Source: Lithobates sylvaticus (taxonomy: Eukaryota > Chordata > Amphibia > Anura > Ranidae). From it: a DNA stretch of 64,000 nt. Below the pieces are notes generated by a model. That model was not told the DNA's origin. It did not search any database and worked only from the letters and a program-made list of their open reading frames with translations. The DNA lies in assembly GCA_028564925.1 (NCBI GenBank), contig CM053030.1, positions 375,380,945 through 375,444,944 on the forward strand, given 5' to 3'. Shown here one piece after another: positions 37,175 to 49,266 of this stretch. The translations under genes were made by a program, and so were the position numbers. Position 1 is the first letter of the stretch; each line of letters begins with the position of its first letter.

Positions 37175-37438
37175 TACATCCTCTGTTCCTGTTTTCTCAA
37201 AAAAAAAAATTTTGGGATTTCCCTTACTTTTAGTCCCAGTGACAGTGGTCACCAGGATAAACAGGGAAGGTGACTCTTCCTAACTACAGCACTAAAAAAT
37301 CCTCACCACTCTATCCTAAATAAGTTTGGGGTAAAAAGTTTTTTGGTTTATATATACAACACTTGGCTTAGATGGTATCCTCCTTGCGTGGTACATACCA
37401 ATTTCAACAGTTTCTCGAATGTACTAATCAGCATCTGA

Positions 37439-37706
37439 GGCTGGGTTCACACCTCTGACGGATGCAGCTCTCAGCAGCGGTCCGGTGCGTCCCTGTTCTT
37501 CGTTTCAGGGTCGAATCAGGGCTGAGTGTTTGCCTTATTTCAGCCCTGAAACGGAACCAAAGACGCGCAGCGTTCCTGTGCAAGCCGCTCCACAAGCCAC
37601 AACAGAGATATGTGAACAGGCTCCATAGAGAGCCGGTCTCAGTCTCCTGTCATGCGAATTGGATGCGGGGAAACCACATCCAATTCGCATAGGTGTGAAC
37701 CCAGCC
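37439..37706. mobile_element. Harbinger-like MITE, TGA duplication
   Basis: Ends GGCTGGGTTCACACCT and AGGTGTGAACCCAGCC are perfect 16-bp inverted repeats, with TGA at 37436-37438 and 37707-37709. The interior has partial palindromes (AATCAGGGCTGA region). Confidence 0.85.
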
Positions 37707-38178
37707 TGAATGTTCAAATAGGTGTAAAGTTTTAAAAGGTCCACTAAACAATCAACAGGCAACAAAACTATCTTACAGGGGGACTCACAAAAACAAAGAC
37801 TGCATCATTAATGCTAATTTGAGACTGCCTCATATATGTTATTTTTTATTTTGCCCATAGTTCCACTTTCAGTGAAACAAATTCTCAAGTCAGGAGTTCT
37901 TAGCTTGCGATATAGGGATCAAATGATGATAATATAGGACTGGATCTCTGACAATGTTTTAAATTGTTAAATTACATTGCAGCTAATTATGTATAAGATT
38001 ATTAAATAACGGATAGTGATAGTTAAAATCTAGATTATAAACTATCACTCTTATCAATAGCATAGATCCCTATAGTATTTTGAAAATATACACACACATT
38101 TTTTTTGAAGCCTACTTTTGCAAAATCGTCCAATCTACGTATGTTTTTACAGTGTTTGTGAAGTCACATTGTGACTTT

Positions 38179-38485
38179 ACATGTATCCCCTCTGTGTTAT
38201 GCTGCCAATAACTACAGTGTGTGTTTTATTTTAACATAATAGTCTAAATACCTTTTCCCACACTACAGCTGTGCGATCATGTGATCCCCCCTCCGCTCTT
38301 CTTCCCTGATCTATGGAGAGAAGCAGGAGGGGCCGAGATTCCCTTGTGACGTCAGCTGGCCAGCAGAGGGGGATCATGAGACCACACAGCAGCAGTGTGG
38401 GAAAAGGTATTAAGTCTTTTCATAAAAAAAAAAAACACCTACACTGTAGTTATTGGCAGCGTAATCCAAAGGGGATTCATGTATA
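38179..38485. mobile_element. Foldback element, ~110-bp arms
   Basis: CTGCCAATAACTACAGTGT, AATACCTTTTCCCACACT and GATCATGTGATCCCCC on the left recur inverted on the right (38368-38485). The central ~75 bp is GC-rich with TGACGTCA at about 38347. Superfamily and duplication not determined. Confidence 0.7.
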
Positions 38486-39021
38486 TTTGCTGCATATCGC
38501 AGCTGAATAGCAGCAAGAGGGGCGGAGAGGAGAGACGCTCTCACGCTGGCAGGCAGGGAGGGAAGGGGAGAGGGAGAGAGGGGAAAAATTCAAAGCAAAG
38601 AGCGGGCTGACGAATGCATGTAACCTGACCACGGTAATCAGGGATCAGCAGCCATGATTATTGTGATCAGCACAGACAGGTGGACATAGGAACAGGCTGG
38701 ATCAACCAGGTATATTACAACAGAAGTGGAGACAAATTACACAGCACAAGCACTGTGCTATAGATCATGCCTTAAAGGAACAGGATTTTTATTTTATTTT
38801 TATAAATCAACCATAAACAATGAAAAAACCTTAGTAGTGTTTTTTGCCAAACAATAGTGATGGTAAATATGGGGAGAAATCTATTCAAAGCCTTCCCCAA
38901 TTTGTGCTATAACCAATACAATTACAATTATGGGCTAAAAATCTTTTTCTCCCATATTTCACTGAACATAATAGGACCAAATACAAATACTGTATGTCAT
39001 CTTAATATGGTATCAGATTTA

Positions 39022-39755
<734 letters not shown>

Positions 39756-39789
39756 AAAGGAATTGTTAAATTTTATTGTTTCACTTTAA

Positions 39790-40713
39790 CCGCTTCCCGA
39801 CCGGGAATATATACAGTATATATACGGTGGTAGGATGGCTCTCCTATGCGAATCGCTGTATATATAAGATGACTCCTTTAAGAGCCATAGCAGGCGTGGG
39901 AGATCCGATGCGCATGGTTGGCTGGTGCGAACACCGCCACCCACCGTTGATCGCACGCTCGAGAGCCAGAACGAGGATTTGTGTATGTAAACATACAAAT
40001 CCCTGTCCTCACAAGGGAGGAGAAACATATCGTCTGTTCCTACTTAGTAGGAACAACAATCTGGCTCCTCTTTTAGTCAGTCACATCCCCTCACAATTAG
40101 ATACACACCTAGGGAACACACTTAACCCCTTGATCGCCCCCCTAGTGTTAACCCTTTCCCTACCAGTGACATTTATACAGTAATCAGTGTTTATTTTCAG
40201 CTCTGATCGTTGTATAAATGTGAATGGTCCCAAAAAGGTGTCAAAAGTGTCAGATATGTCCGCCGGAATGCCGCAGTCCCAATAAAAATCGCTGATCGCC
40301 GCTATTACTAGTAAAAAAAATCTATGCCCTATTTTGTTGACACTATAACTTTTGCGCAAACCAATCAATATATACGCTTATTGCATTTTTTTTTTTTTTT
40401 TTTTACCAAAAATATGTAAAAGAATACATATTGGCCTAAACTGATGAAGAAATACATTTTTATATTTATTATAGCAAAAAATGTAAAATATTGTGTTTTT
40501 TCAAAATTGACGCTCTTCTTTCGTTTAAAAAAAAAACTGCAGAGATGATCAAATACCACCAAAAGAAAGCTCTATTTGTGGGAAAAAAGGACGTAAATTT
40601 TGTTTGGGTACAACGTTGCACGACCACGCAATTGTTAGTTAAGTTGACGCAGTGCCGTATCGCAAAAAATGGCCTGGTCAGGAAGGGGGTAATTTCTTTC
40701 AGGGCTGAAGTGG
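39790..40713. mobile_element. TTAA element copy P2 (piggyBac-like)
   Basis: TTAA at 39786-39789 and 40714-40717; ends CCGCTTCCCG and GAAGTGG. Shares the five-copy family blocks CAGTGACATTTATACAGTAATC-like, GATCGCCGCTATTACTAGTA and AGAAAGCTCTATTTGTGGGA. No coding capacity. Confidence 0.85.
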
Positions 40714-40779
40714 TTAAACATCATTAAAATAAAATAACTGCTCCTTTAAAAACAATCTTTTTTAATATTTTTTTTGCAT

Positions 40780-40978
40780 TGGTACAGGTCCCTCAGGGCA
40801 GTATCCGGGACCCCATACCCTTTTTATGGCCAATAACTTGCACATAGGCCTTCAAAATGGGGATTTTTGATTTTTCAAGTTCGGGTCCCATAGACTTCAA
40901 TGGGGTTCAGAGTTCGGGTCTGAACTTTTGCTATGTTCGGAGTTCTGGTGTGAACTGAACTGAGGGGTGTTCGGCCTA
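40780..40978. repeat. Dispersed repeat fragment with GTTCGGG motifs
   Basis: TTCGGGTCCCATAGACTTCA, AGTTCGGGTCTGAAC, GTTCGGAGTTC: short repeated GTTCGG words typical of a dispersed amphibian repeat as I recall it. Ends not defined. Confidence 0.4.
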
Positions 40979-41261
40979 TCTATTTGTTTATTTAATAAAA
41001 AGGTGTTTTTGACTTTATGGCTGTAAGCTAATTAAATTTTGTTAAAAGTAAATTAGTGTTCATATTTGATCCTCTGTGTTAGTCCATTTAGCGGTACTTC
41101 GAAATTCTTTGTTACCATGTAACCACACCGAGAAATACCATAAGACGCTAAATAAAGCCTTGTCTCTGCTTGCATCAATTTCCCACAATTTCACACTGCC
41201 TTACTTCTAAAATCCATACAAGATACCAAATGAAAGAACAAAGATTTTAGGGTCTCAACCT

Positions 41262-41722
41262 GATTGCAGTTCGTTGTCGTAACCGACTTGAGTTGGCAAA
41301 TGTTTACATTTGATGGCGTCTGTCACTTTGGAGAGGTGTTCTCTTCACAGATGAATCCCGGTTTTCACTGTACAGGGCAGATGTCAGACAGTGTGTATGG
41401 CGTTGTGTGGGTGAGAGTTGTGGATCGAGTGGCCCATGGTGGCGGTGGGGTTATGGTATGGGCAAGCATATGCTATGGACAATGAACAAAGGTGCATTTT
41501 ATTGATGGCATTTTGAATGCACAGAGTAACCGTGACTAGAGGCCCATTGTTGTGGCATTCATCCACAACCATCACCTCATGTTGCAGCATGATAATGCAC
41601 AGCACCATGTTGCAAGGATCTGTACACAATTCCTGGAAGCTGAGAACATCCCAGTTCTTATATGACCAGCATACTCACCTGACATGTCACCCATTGAGCA
41701 TGTTTGGGATGGAGTTGACTTT
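41262..41722 (+). pseudogene. Second type of Tc1-like transposase, fragment
   Basis: Plus-strand remnant distinct from the copies at 3.2 and 36 kb. Recognisable pieces in shifting frames: VFSSQMNPGF (ancestral FTDESRF region), VDRVAHGGGGVMVWASI, a QHDNAQHHVA-like second-Asp motif near 41585, and SPDMSPIEHVWD near 41680-41710 carrying the catalytic Glu. Several frameshifts and substitutions; the N-terminal DNA-binding part and terminal repeats were not found. An old, inactive copy in the 18-kb intron. Confidence 0.8.
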
Positions 41723-42957
41723 TAAGTTGACTTTTTTAGTTGACTTTTAAGAATAAAATATATAGTATGGCATGTGTGACTGGCATATTTCTAATATTTC
41801 CTATATGTTATATTATAATGGAATTGAAACAGTCAATGATTAACAAGAGATCTTGCTAGTTTCAAACTAAACTATCATCACGAATAAAGGGCAATAAGCA
41901 CGGTTAGCAATCAGAAAAAAAACGTAAAAATTAATACATTATCATTTAATAAATAAATGTTACATCATATAATTAAGTTTCCTTGATTAAGCTGTTTTCC
42001 TCATTTCTTATGCTACATTATTTTCCTCGTAAGGTCAAAAGTTTAACTATCAGTTGTAATTAGTTAAGAGCATAAAACACCTGCTTCCTGTAAGAGGTAG
42101 TGCCCAAATACCTCATACCGAGAATACTGAAGAATACAGTATGTGTCGGTGGTTATCATAGCCAATTGCTAGAACAGACATGTGGGGCTCATGGCAGTTT
42201 TGGCAATCTTTTATCCACAGCTAAGCAATTTCCTCATTTTATCTACCTCATTTCCATAAATGTGCATATTGATGTTTTAGCGTTTGAGTATGACCCATTG
42301 CAACACATATCACTTATTCTACAAAATACAATGAATGAATAATTTTATTTTCTTTAAGTTCTGCTTACTTCTTGTGCATTTTACTGTTCCAGAACTAGTA
42401 TGAAGAGCTAGTGATTGCACCTAGAGTTGGAGGCTCCTCAGCCAGGTAAAAAAAAGAAGTGACTTTTTTAAAGACTATATCTTGATTGTGTGTGATTGGC
42501 TTTGGCAGAGCCTCTATGAATAAAAATTGATTACATAAGGTTTCTCTGATTTTGAACTATGAAACATGGCTTGAAAAAAAAATGGGAGACTGCAAATTAG
42601 CCAAAGATCTGATGTGTCACATGAATGTTTAACTATCCCAGAGTACTGAAACTTAACAGTTTGTTATCCAAATGAAGTTGTGTACAGAGCAATTATTTGT
42701 AAGGGCACATTCAATCCATGGGCAAGGAATCTACATCAGGACTGCAAACAGCATGAATAAGAGAAGACTCAAAGTTAAATAAGAGCACTTTTCTTCTATG
42801 TTTATAAGACCTTGTCTGACAGCAAGCACTAACTAGTGTTATGTAGGGAAAAACATAGAATATACAACTTTCTATTTACCCAATCTAGCCAGAAACAAAC
42901 CTGAACCTGTTTATTGAGCTGGCCATTGTCTCCAAGGAATGGTACACAAGTGATAAT
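41723..42957. other. Intron A-B, unassigned
   Basis: AT-rich sequence without recognised exon or element. TGTTATG at 42837 may start an old LTR later split by the Ngaro insertion (see findings). Confidence 0.45.
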
Positions 42958-43060
42958 TAAATTGGAAGGCCGGGTACCGGCCTGAAGTTATGGGAGGAGC
43001 CCGGAGGGTATTTAAGCAGCCCAAAGGCCGCCGGTCTTTGTCGGTTTCCTGTGCGTGATA
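42958..43060 (+). repeat. Ngaro split repeat A1 (left terminus)
   Basis: Starts TAAATTGGAAGGCCGGG, ends GTGCGTGATA; about 97% identical to A2 (49054-49157). It includes TATTTAAG at 43009, a TATA-like box that may start the element transcript. Confidence 0.93.
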
Positions 43061-45199
43061 TCTGATATGTCAGACATCTAGGACCGACTCGTTCGAGACA
43101 AGCGCTGTTGGTGCCGCTCCGTGAGCTCCGTTTTCGTCTGTCCGCCTCCTTTTGTTGCAGTCCCGCGTTCCGTGTTCGTAAGTCGTGTTGTCCCTTCGTG
43201 TCGCACTCGTGTCGCCGAGTCGCAGTTCCGTACAAAGAGTCTGGTTCGGCTGTCGCAGGTAGGGCTTCGGCTCCCATGTTTTACGTTCTCATGCACTGCT
43301 TATCATGTCACTAAACTGTGGTCTGCGTAGCTCACGAACCACGCACCGCTTGTCTCGAAAAAACCTAAACAGTCACACGCACGTTTTTGCTTGTACACGA
43401 TCGGGAGCCACCTAGCGGCACGCACATTCAGGGCCGCCCGCCATGACACTCCGACCGATGCCGCATCCGGCACTCAAGGGTTCCCCTTACGCGGTCGTAT
43501 TTCGTAGTCTTTGAATCGTTCAAACATGGCTCACGCACGGGTGCCGTTCGCACTCACACGCATCGTACATGTACTGTCATATTATTCAAATCGGTTATGC
43601 CAGCAAGCGTGCCGAATCGCTATTTGCATTCCGAATCGCTGTTGGCATGTTAATGGTACGAATCACTTCGACCCTGTCGAATCATTTCATGTATTAGCAT
43701 GGCAATCATTTCATCATTTCAAACATGGCTAACGTATCAGGCCATTCGGTCATGCTAAGTCATTTCGCATCAGTTAAACAGGGCGTTCATGCCATCATTT
43801 CGATCCTGGCCGCACTCAGATTCAAGTCATGTCGCACTTAGGCACGGATTTGTCTCGGGGTACCCAGGGTACGGCCGTATTACCATACATGTTTCAGAGA
43901 TTGGCCCACAGCCCGTACGGTTGCGGGCTCGAGTCCAGCCTTTGGCGTGATATCGGTCATTGGCCACGTATCGGTCTGAATCCGGTCGCATCCGGGATGC
44001 ATCGATTCGCACTAATTCGCCTAGCCGCTCGGCCTCCTTTCTATACATGCTCCAGAGATTAGATTCGGTTACAAGTTGCTCGGTTTGTTGTAATCTAGTC
44101 TTTGTCATGGTTTCATTTCGGTCACCATACCTCTGGGTAGGTCCGGTCGCATCCATAGATGCTCCGATCGGGGCGATCCAGACGCACGACTACCTGGCCT
44201 CATTTCGATACATGCGCCAAGGGCGGAATCGCATCACAGGTTGCGTGCATTCTTGATTCTTGCCCCTGTCATGGTATGTCATTTCTGTCATCTTACCACG
44301 CCCGGCAGGAATGCAGTCACTTCCCCGCACTAATTCGTGTCGGCGTGCCCTAGGCCGGCCTCATTTCAATACATGCGCCAGGGACGGAATCGCAAAAAAA
44401 AAAATAAAAAATATAAGAGACTTTGATTCTTGTCATGTTATATCATTTCTATGTCACCTTACCACGCCCCGGCGTTGATTGGTCACCTCCCTGTACGAAT
44501 TCGCGCCGGCGTGCCCTAGGCCGGCCGCATTTCTATAAAAAAAAAAAAAGAGAGAAAGGAGTTCAGTCACTAGACAGTGGCATGATGATCGAGGTCGCTG
44601 GCACACGAGTGCTTGCGTTCCAAATGCATACTGTAGCACTTGGAGTCGGACCCGGTGGCAGCTGGATGTCACAGTTCGGCCTCAGCGTACCCAGGCTGTT
44701 GGCCTCATTTCACGGTTGCCTCATTTCTGTACGTGCTCCAGAGTCCGGCTCACAGTCACCCCCATACGGTACGAACGGGCCGGGCCCTGTCACGGGAAGT
44801 TCATTTCAGTTAAGGCAACATGTCATGTCAGTCATTCGTGTTGTTATCTGTCATTTGATTCCACAGCTGTCTCGGCAGTCGACTTAAGTCACTATCGCCT
44901 GTTGTTATCATCCACGTTGGGTTCCGTCGTTCTGGACGGCAGCAGTTTCAGGCTCTTAAATAGGTACTTTCTCTCACACTCTCTCAGGTCAGTCGGATTC
45001 AGTAGGTCCACCTGCACCAGCTTGATCCGGGTTCCAGCAGGTAAAAAAAAACAAAAACGAAAAACGCAGGGGCACGGGGGGGCTCCTGCTTTCTCATGGC
45101 AGGTACGTATACAGTAGGTGACACGTCCAAACTCATTTCTTGTCACCTCTTTATAGGCCCAGCCTGCAGACACGTGACCAGTCTACTAAGTAACGGGTC
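43061..45199 (+). repeat. Ngaro 5' leader with ~165-bp tandem repeats
   Basis: A 2.1-kb non-coding leader. Imperfect units beginning GGCC-TCATTTC-TACATGC-CCAG occur at about 43871, 44031, 44196, 44357, 44523 and 44699, a period of 160-176 bp. Short A-runs at 44394-44410 and 44538-44550 interrupt units. No conserved ORF. Confidence 0.7.
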
Positions 45200-46360
45200 T
45201 TGGCAGCCGCCATGTCATCTGTCGGCAGCGATGACCTCACCACCCCGCTATCTCCGGCGTCAGCCTCCGAGGCTGGCAGTGTCCAGTCTCTTAGGGCATG
45301 GACAATTCCCAGGCTGTCCGCCGAGCTGAGGCGCAGAGGGATACCCTTCTCGTCCGCGGCCAGGAAGGCGGAGCTATTCAGGCTCCTCTTCCCACCACCG
45401 GCCGCAGCAGGCCCCAGCAGCCAGCAGGCGTCTCTGGAATCTATTTCAGCCGCCGTCGCTCAGCTACACACTCTCGTGTCTTCCCTGTCTTCCTCGATCG
45501 TTGAGGTCCAGGACAGGGTGTCTCGTCTAGAGACCAGCCCGGCTGCCACGGTTCCGGACCCTGCGGTGGTCCCAGCCATCAGTGCACCGGCCGCAGGTAG
45601 CGAGCTTGCCACGACTACCGTTCACCCTTCCCACCTGGTGCCACCCAGCGTAAGGAAGGACATTTTAGAGGGCAGAGACGTTAACCTGGCCTCACTCATG
45701 ATCTCGGTCCATGACTTGGCCGAGAACAAGACCTACACCTGGGGGGACGTCTCAGTGGTTTTGAAAGCAAAGGATCCGAGGCTCAACAGAAAGCTCACGG
45801 TGCCCGAGTTCACGCTCGCTTTCGGCATGTTCAGGGACGTGCTGTGCTCAGCCTCCCCCGGCAGGCGGGAGGAACTGGACCTCTACCTCCATTTGATCGT
45901 AGACCTGGGCCACAAATACGGTGGCTCAGCGTTCTACGACTATCATCGGTCCTTCTCGGCCAAAGCCGCGGCCAGATTCTTACAGTTCCATTTGACAACG
46001 GACTGGAGCGTAGTGGACACGGAGTTGTTCTGCCGCCACTTCGCGGGTCTACGCTCCCCGCTATGTGCTGTCTGTCAGTCAGCGTCCCACACCACAGTCT
46101 GGTGTGCCAACATAGCCTCTGTCCATCCGATAGCTAGCACGGCCTCTACCAGCACGAGCCAGGCTCAGCAGGCCCCGGCGCAAGGGCAGAAGGTGGACAA
46201 GTTGGGACGTCTGGTGCGGATGGTTGGAGGAGCCGCCATTTGCAACAATTTCAACTACGGCTCCTGCAATTTCAGCCAGTGCCGGCTCTTGCACGTTTGC
46301 ACCCTATGCCAGAGGGCGCACCCCAGGGTCCTGTGTGAGGTCAAGCAGAAGAAACCGTGA
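45200..46360 (+). CDS. Ngaro ORF1, gag-like protein with SAP-like domain
   Basis: 386 codons. Residues ~28-65 (AWTIPRLSAELRRRGIPFSS, then RKAELFRLLFP) fit a SAP DNA-binding helix-extension-helix. A Ser/Ala/Pro-rich region follows, with a possible coiled coil at ~85-115. Residues ~150-290 form a conserved globular region (SVRKDILEGRDVNLASLMI, FTLAFGMFRDVLC, YDYHRSFSAKAAARFLQF). Cys/His motifs close the protein: CAVCQSASHTTVWC and CNNFNYGSCNFSQCRLLHVC with CTLCQRAHPRVLC. DIRS/Ngaro elements carry a gag-like protein in this position, thought to assemble with element RNA. The alternative upstream Met is 4 codons away. Confidence 0.8.
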   Translation: MAAAMSSVGSDDLTTPLSPASASEAGSVQSLRAWTIPRLSAELRRRGIPFSSAARKAELFRLLFPPPAAAGPSSQQASLESISAAVAQLHTLVSSLSSSIVEVQDRVSRLETSPAATVPDPAVVPAISAPAAGSELATTTVHPSHLVPPSVRKDILEGRDVNLASLMISVHDLAENKTYTWGDVSVVLKAKDPRLNRKLTVPEFTLAFGMFRDVLCSASPGRREELDLYLHLIVDLGHKYGGSAFYDYHRSFSAKAAARFLQFHLTTDWSVVDTELFCRHFAGLRSPLCAVCQSASHTTVWCANIASVHPIASTASTSTSQAQQAPAQGQKVDKLGRLVRMVGGAAICNNFNYGSCNFSQCRLLHVCTLCQRAHPRVLCEVKQKKP

Positions 46361-46396
46361 CTGAGCCGGGTCAATGTCCTTTGGCTCGATGTTTAC

Positions 46397-47950
46397 TTGA
46401 CCTCACACCCCACTCCGTCACTCGCCAGCTACCTCATCCGAGGTTTCACCGATGGGTTTCATACCGGGCTCATCACCCTGCCCCACTCCACCCACGAATG
46501 TCCGAACCTACGCTCAGCAGCAACAGATGAGCCAGCGATTGACGTCCTTCTGCAGACGGAGTTGGATCGGGACTTTATGATAGGCCCGTTCAGTCAGTCT
46601 CCCTTTAGTATCTGGAGGGTTAGCCCTATCGGGCTTGTACAGGGAAAATTTTCAAATAAAAAACGTCTGATGTATGATCTGTCAGCGCCTCATTCTTTTG
46701 TCGTTCCCAGTCTCAACTCGCTCATCCCCTCCGAGGAGTTCTCACTGAAGTACGCTTCGGTAGACATGGCTATCCAGGCCATTCTCAGGGCGGGGGTGGG
46801 TGCTTGGCTCTCGAAGGCGGACATATCCGACGCCTTCAAGCTGCTGCCCATTCATCCTTCCCTGTGGTGCTGGCACGGCATCAAGTGGAGGGAGCGATAT
46901 TATTTCGCGACCAAATTGACCTTCGGGTCTAAGAGTAGTCCTTGGTTATTTGACAAGTTCGCGGAGACCCTGGCGTAGATCCTTCTCCACGAGGCACAGT
47001 GCCACGAGGTCATCCATTATTTGGATGACTTCCTTCTGATAGAGCCACCCGGGGCTCCCCCAGGGGACCTTGGAAAGTTGAGGACGGTTTTTGACAATCT
47101 GAACGTCCCCATAGCGGAACACAAGGTCGACGGCCCGGCGCACAAGATCACGTTCTTGGGCATCGACCTTGACACGCTTGCCATGCAGGCCAGCCTTCCC
47201 GCAGATAAGTTGGACCGTATCAGGACGGTTCTGCGAGAGTTCACCCGGGGGGGGGGATGTACTCAGAAGCAACTTCAGTCTCTCCTCGGGATGCTGAATT
47301 TCGCTATGAGGATCATCCCCCAGGGCCGCTCCTTCGTGTCCCGGTTGCTGGTCTTCCTATCCTACACTCAGGACCCAGACCAGGTCATCAGGCTGGATTC
47401 AGCAGCCAGGGCAGATCTGGCCATGTGGGAACACTTTCTTAGTAATTGGAACGGTGTGTCCCTGTTCATCCCAGTAGTGTCCACGCAGTCACCTCAGGTG
47501 GTGACCGATGCGGCGGCATCCACAGGATGCGCCGCCATTTTTGGCCATTTGTGGTTCGCCGCCCCTTGGCCTCCTCAAGCACTAGCCACACCGGGCTTCA
47601 CTACCACGTCAGCCCTCTTTGAGCTGTTCCCCATCGTAGCAGCCGCTCACCTATGGGGTCACCATTGGTCTGGACAGATGGTGGCTTTCACGACAGACAA
47701 TCAAGCCACAGCCGAGATCATCAGCAAGGGCAGGTCTAAATCCAGGCCCGTCATGTCCTTCCTCCGCAGACTGGTCCAGCTATCCCTACAACATCAGTTC
47801 AATGTTTACTGCTCATTCATTCCAGGGAAGTTTAACTCAGCAGCGCACGCACTCTCCCGTTTTAACTTTATTTCTTTCTTTGAACAGATGCCAGGAGCCT
47901 ACCATCTTTCAGCCACTATCCCGGATTGGTCACAACTGACCTTGGACTAG
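46397..47950 (+). pseudogene. Ngaro reverse transcriptase / RNase H region (broken)
   Basis: Directly follows ORF1. Recognisable are the DIRS/Ngaro RT blocks GPFSQSPFSIWRVSPIGLV, KRLMYDLSAPHS, WLSKADISDAFKLLPIHPSL and LTFGSKSSPWLFDKF, the catalytic YLDD-like segment, then ITFLGIDLDT and an RNase H part (VVTDAAASTGCAAIFG, FTTDNQATAEIISKGRS, FIPGKFNSAAHALSRF). RT/RNase H copies element RNA into DNA. The region is broken (about one break), so this copy is presumably not autonomous. Confidence 0.9.
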
Positions 47951-48885
47951 CCCCACATCTACACTCAGCTACTAACATCATCAACGCTTCGCTCGCCCGC
48001 AACACCCGTCGGGCCTACCGGACGGCCTGGAGGGCGTTTAATAAGTTCCTGCCCCATCGCCCTCATGAATCTTCCAGCGTCAAGCAGGTTCTGGCGTTTA
48101 TCGCTTATTGTCATTCTCACCTAGCACTGTCACACAGCACGATACGCCAGTACGTGGCCGGGGTGCAGCACTACTTGTCACTTCAAGACCCCGCGAGGCC
48201 TTCGGTGTTCTCCTGCCACGCAGTGAGGGCTCTACTGCGTGGAGTTCAGAAACACCAGCCGCCAGTCAGCCCAAAGCGGCTGTCTATCACTGGGGAGATC
48301 TTCAAGGGGATGTCTGACATCCTGGATAGGTCCCCTTTCGGTCTCCTCCTCAGCACCGTCCTGCAGGCTGCGATACACATGGCGTTTTATGGGTTTCTAC
48401 GGCCCAGCGAGTTTACTCGCAGCCACCCAGCCGGTCCAGTCTTGCATAGAAGTAATCTCTGCCGCCACCAGGATCACTACGTCCTTCACCTGGCGACGTC
48501 TAAAACTCAGCAGCGAGGTTCCGGAGTAGATATTCACCTGTACAGGACTCACAACAACTGGTGCCCAGTTGCCGCGTTAAACCGCTTGACGGCACTGCTA
48601 TCCGACCGCCCTGGGTCCAGTCCGCTTTTACCCTTTCCAGTAAAACCCCTCAACTCGTCGCAGTTCGTGGAACATGTCCGGGTCCTTCTCGGCAATCTTC
48701 AGTTGGACCCCAGCCAGTACTCCGGGCATTCATTCCGGATCGGGGCGGCCACGACGGCCTCAAGACAGGGGGTTCCGGACCATGTCATCAAGAAACTGGG
48801 TCGGTGGAAATCGGCCTGCTTCTCTCGCTACATACCTAACCCACAGCTAGAGATGGCTCAGGCCTTTGCTCGACTTACTCAGTGA
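47926..48885 (+). CDS. Ngaro tyrosine recombinase
   Basis: 319 codons, overlapping the RT/RNase H region by ~25 bp. The N-terminal core-binding domain is SLARNTRRAYRTAWRAFNKF...SHSTIRQYVAGVQHYLS. The catalytic domain has FYGFLRPSEFTR (first Arg), a LATSKTQQRG segment with Lys, HSFRIGAATTA (His-x-x-Arg), and WKSACFSRYIP with the nucleophile Tyr. Such recombinases insert the circular DNA intermediate without target duplication, which agrees with the TAA junctions. No break was seen. The product acts in the nucleus on element DNA. Confidence 0.92.
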   Translation: MVTTDLGLAPHLHSATNIINASLARNTRRAYRTAWRAFNKFLPHRPHESSSVKQVLAFIAYCHSHLALSHSTIRQYVAGVQHYLSLQDPARPSVFSCHAVRALLRGVQKHQPPVSPKRLSITGEIFKGMSDILDRSPFGLLLSTVLQAAIHMAFYGFLRPSEFTRSHPAGPVLHRSNLCRHQDHYVLHLATSKTQQRGSGVDIHLYRTHNNWCPVAALNRLTALLSDRPGSSPLLPFPVKPLNSSQFVEHVRVLLGNLQLDPSQYSGHSFRIGAATTASRQGVPDHVIKKLGRWKSACFSRYIPNPQLEMAQAFARLTQ

Positions 48886-48927
48886 CATTTACCTTTAATA
48901 AATAATTATCCCCTACCTGAAGGTTTT

Positions 48928-49056
48928 TGCCCCCTTATTTTGGTGTACCATACGGTAGACCAAGGCACACTTTCAGGTCTATTTCATGTTGGTGAGTTTT
49001 GTGTTGTTCCTATGTGTCATCGTTACTCATGTCGTCCGTAGGGCTGGAGACCATAA
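48928..49056 (+). repeat. Ngaro split repeat B1
   Basis: Starts TGCCCCCTTATTTTGGTGTA, ends GACCATAA; 129 bp, nearly identical to B2. Its last three bases (TAA) are shared with the first three of A2. Confidence 0.93.
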
Positions 49057-49157
49057 ATTGGAAGGCCGGGGTCCCGGCCTGAAGTTATGGGAGGAGCCCG
49101 GAGGGTATTTAAGCAGCCCAAAGGCCGCCGGTCTTTGTCGGTTTCCTGTGCGTGATA
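49054..49157 (+). repeat. Ngaro split repeat A2
   Basis: Near-copy of A1, joined directly to B1 through TAA; a 109-bp spacer then precedes B2. Confidence 0.93.
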
Positions 49158-49266
49158 CCCACCCACCCTCCCCTTTTAAAAGCCTCTTCCAAGTATTCTT
49201 ACCCCAGACTGAATACTCATTCCACATTATTCCATAACTACTTCTTATCATTCCTTATCTAGGGTA

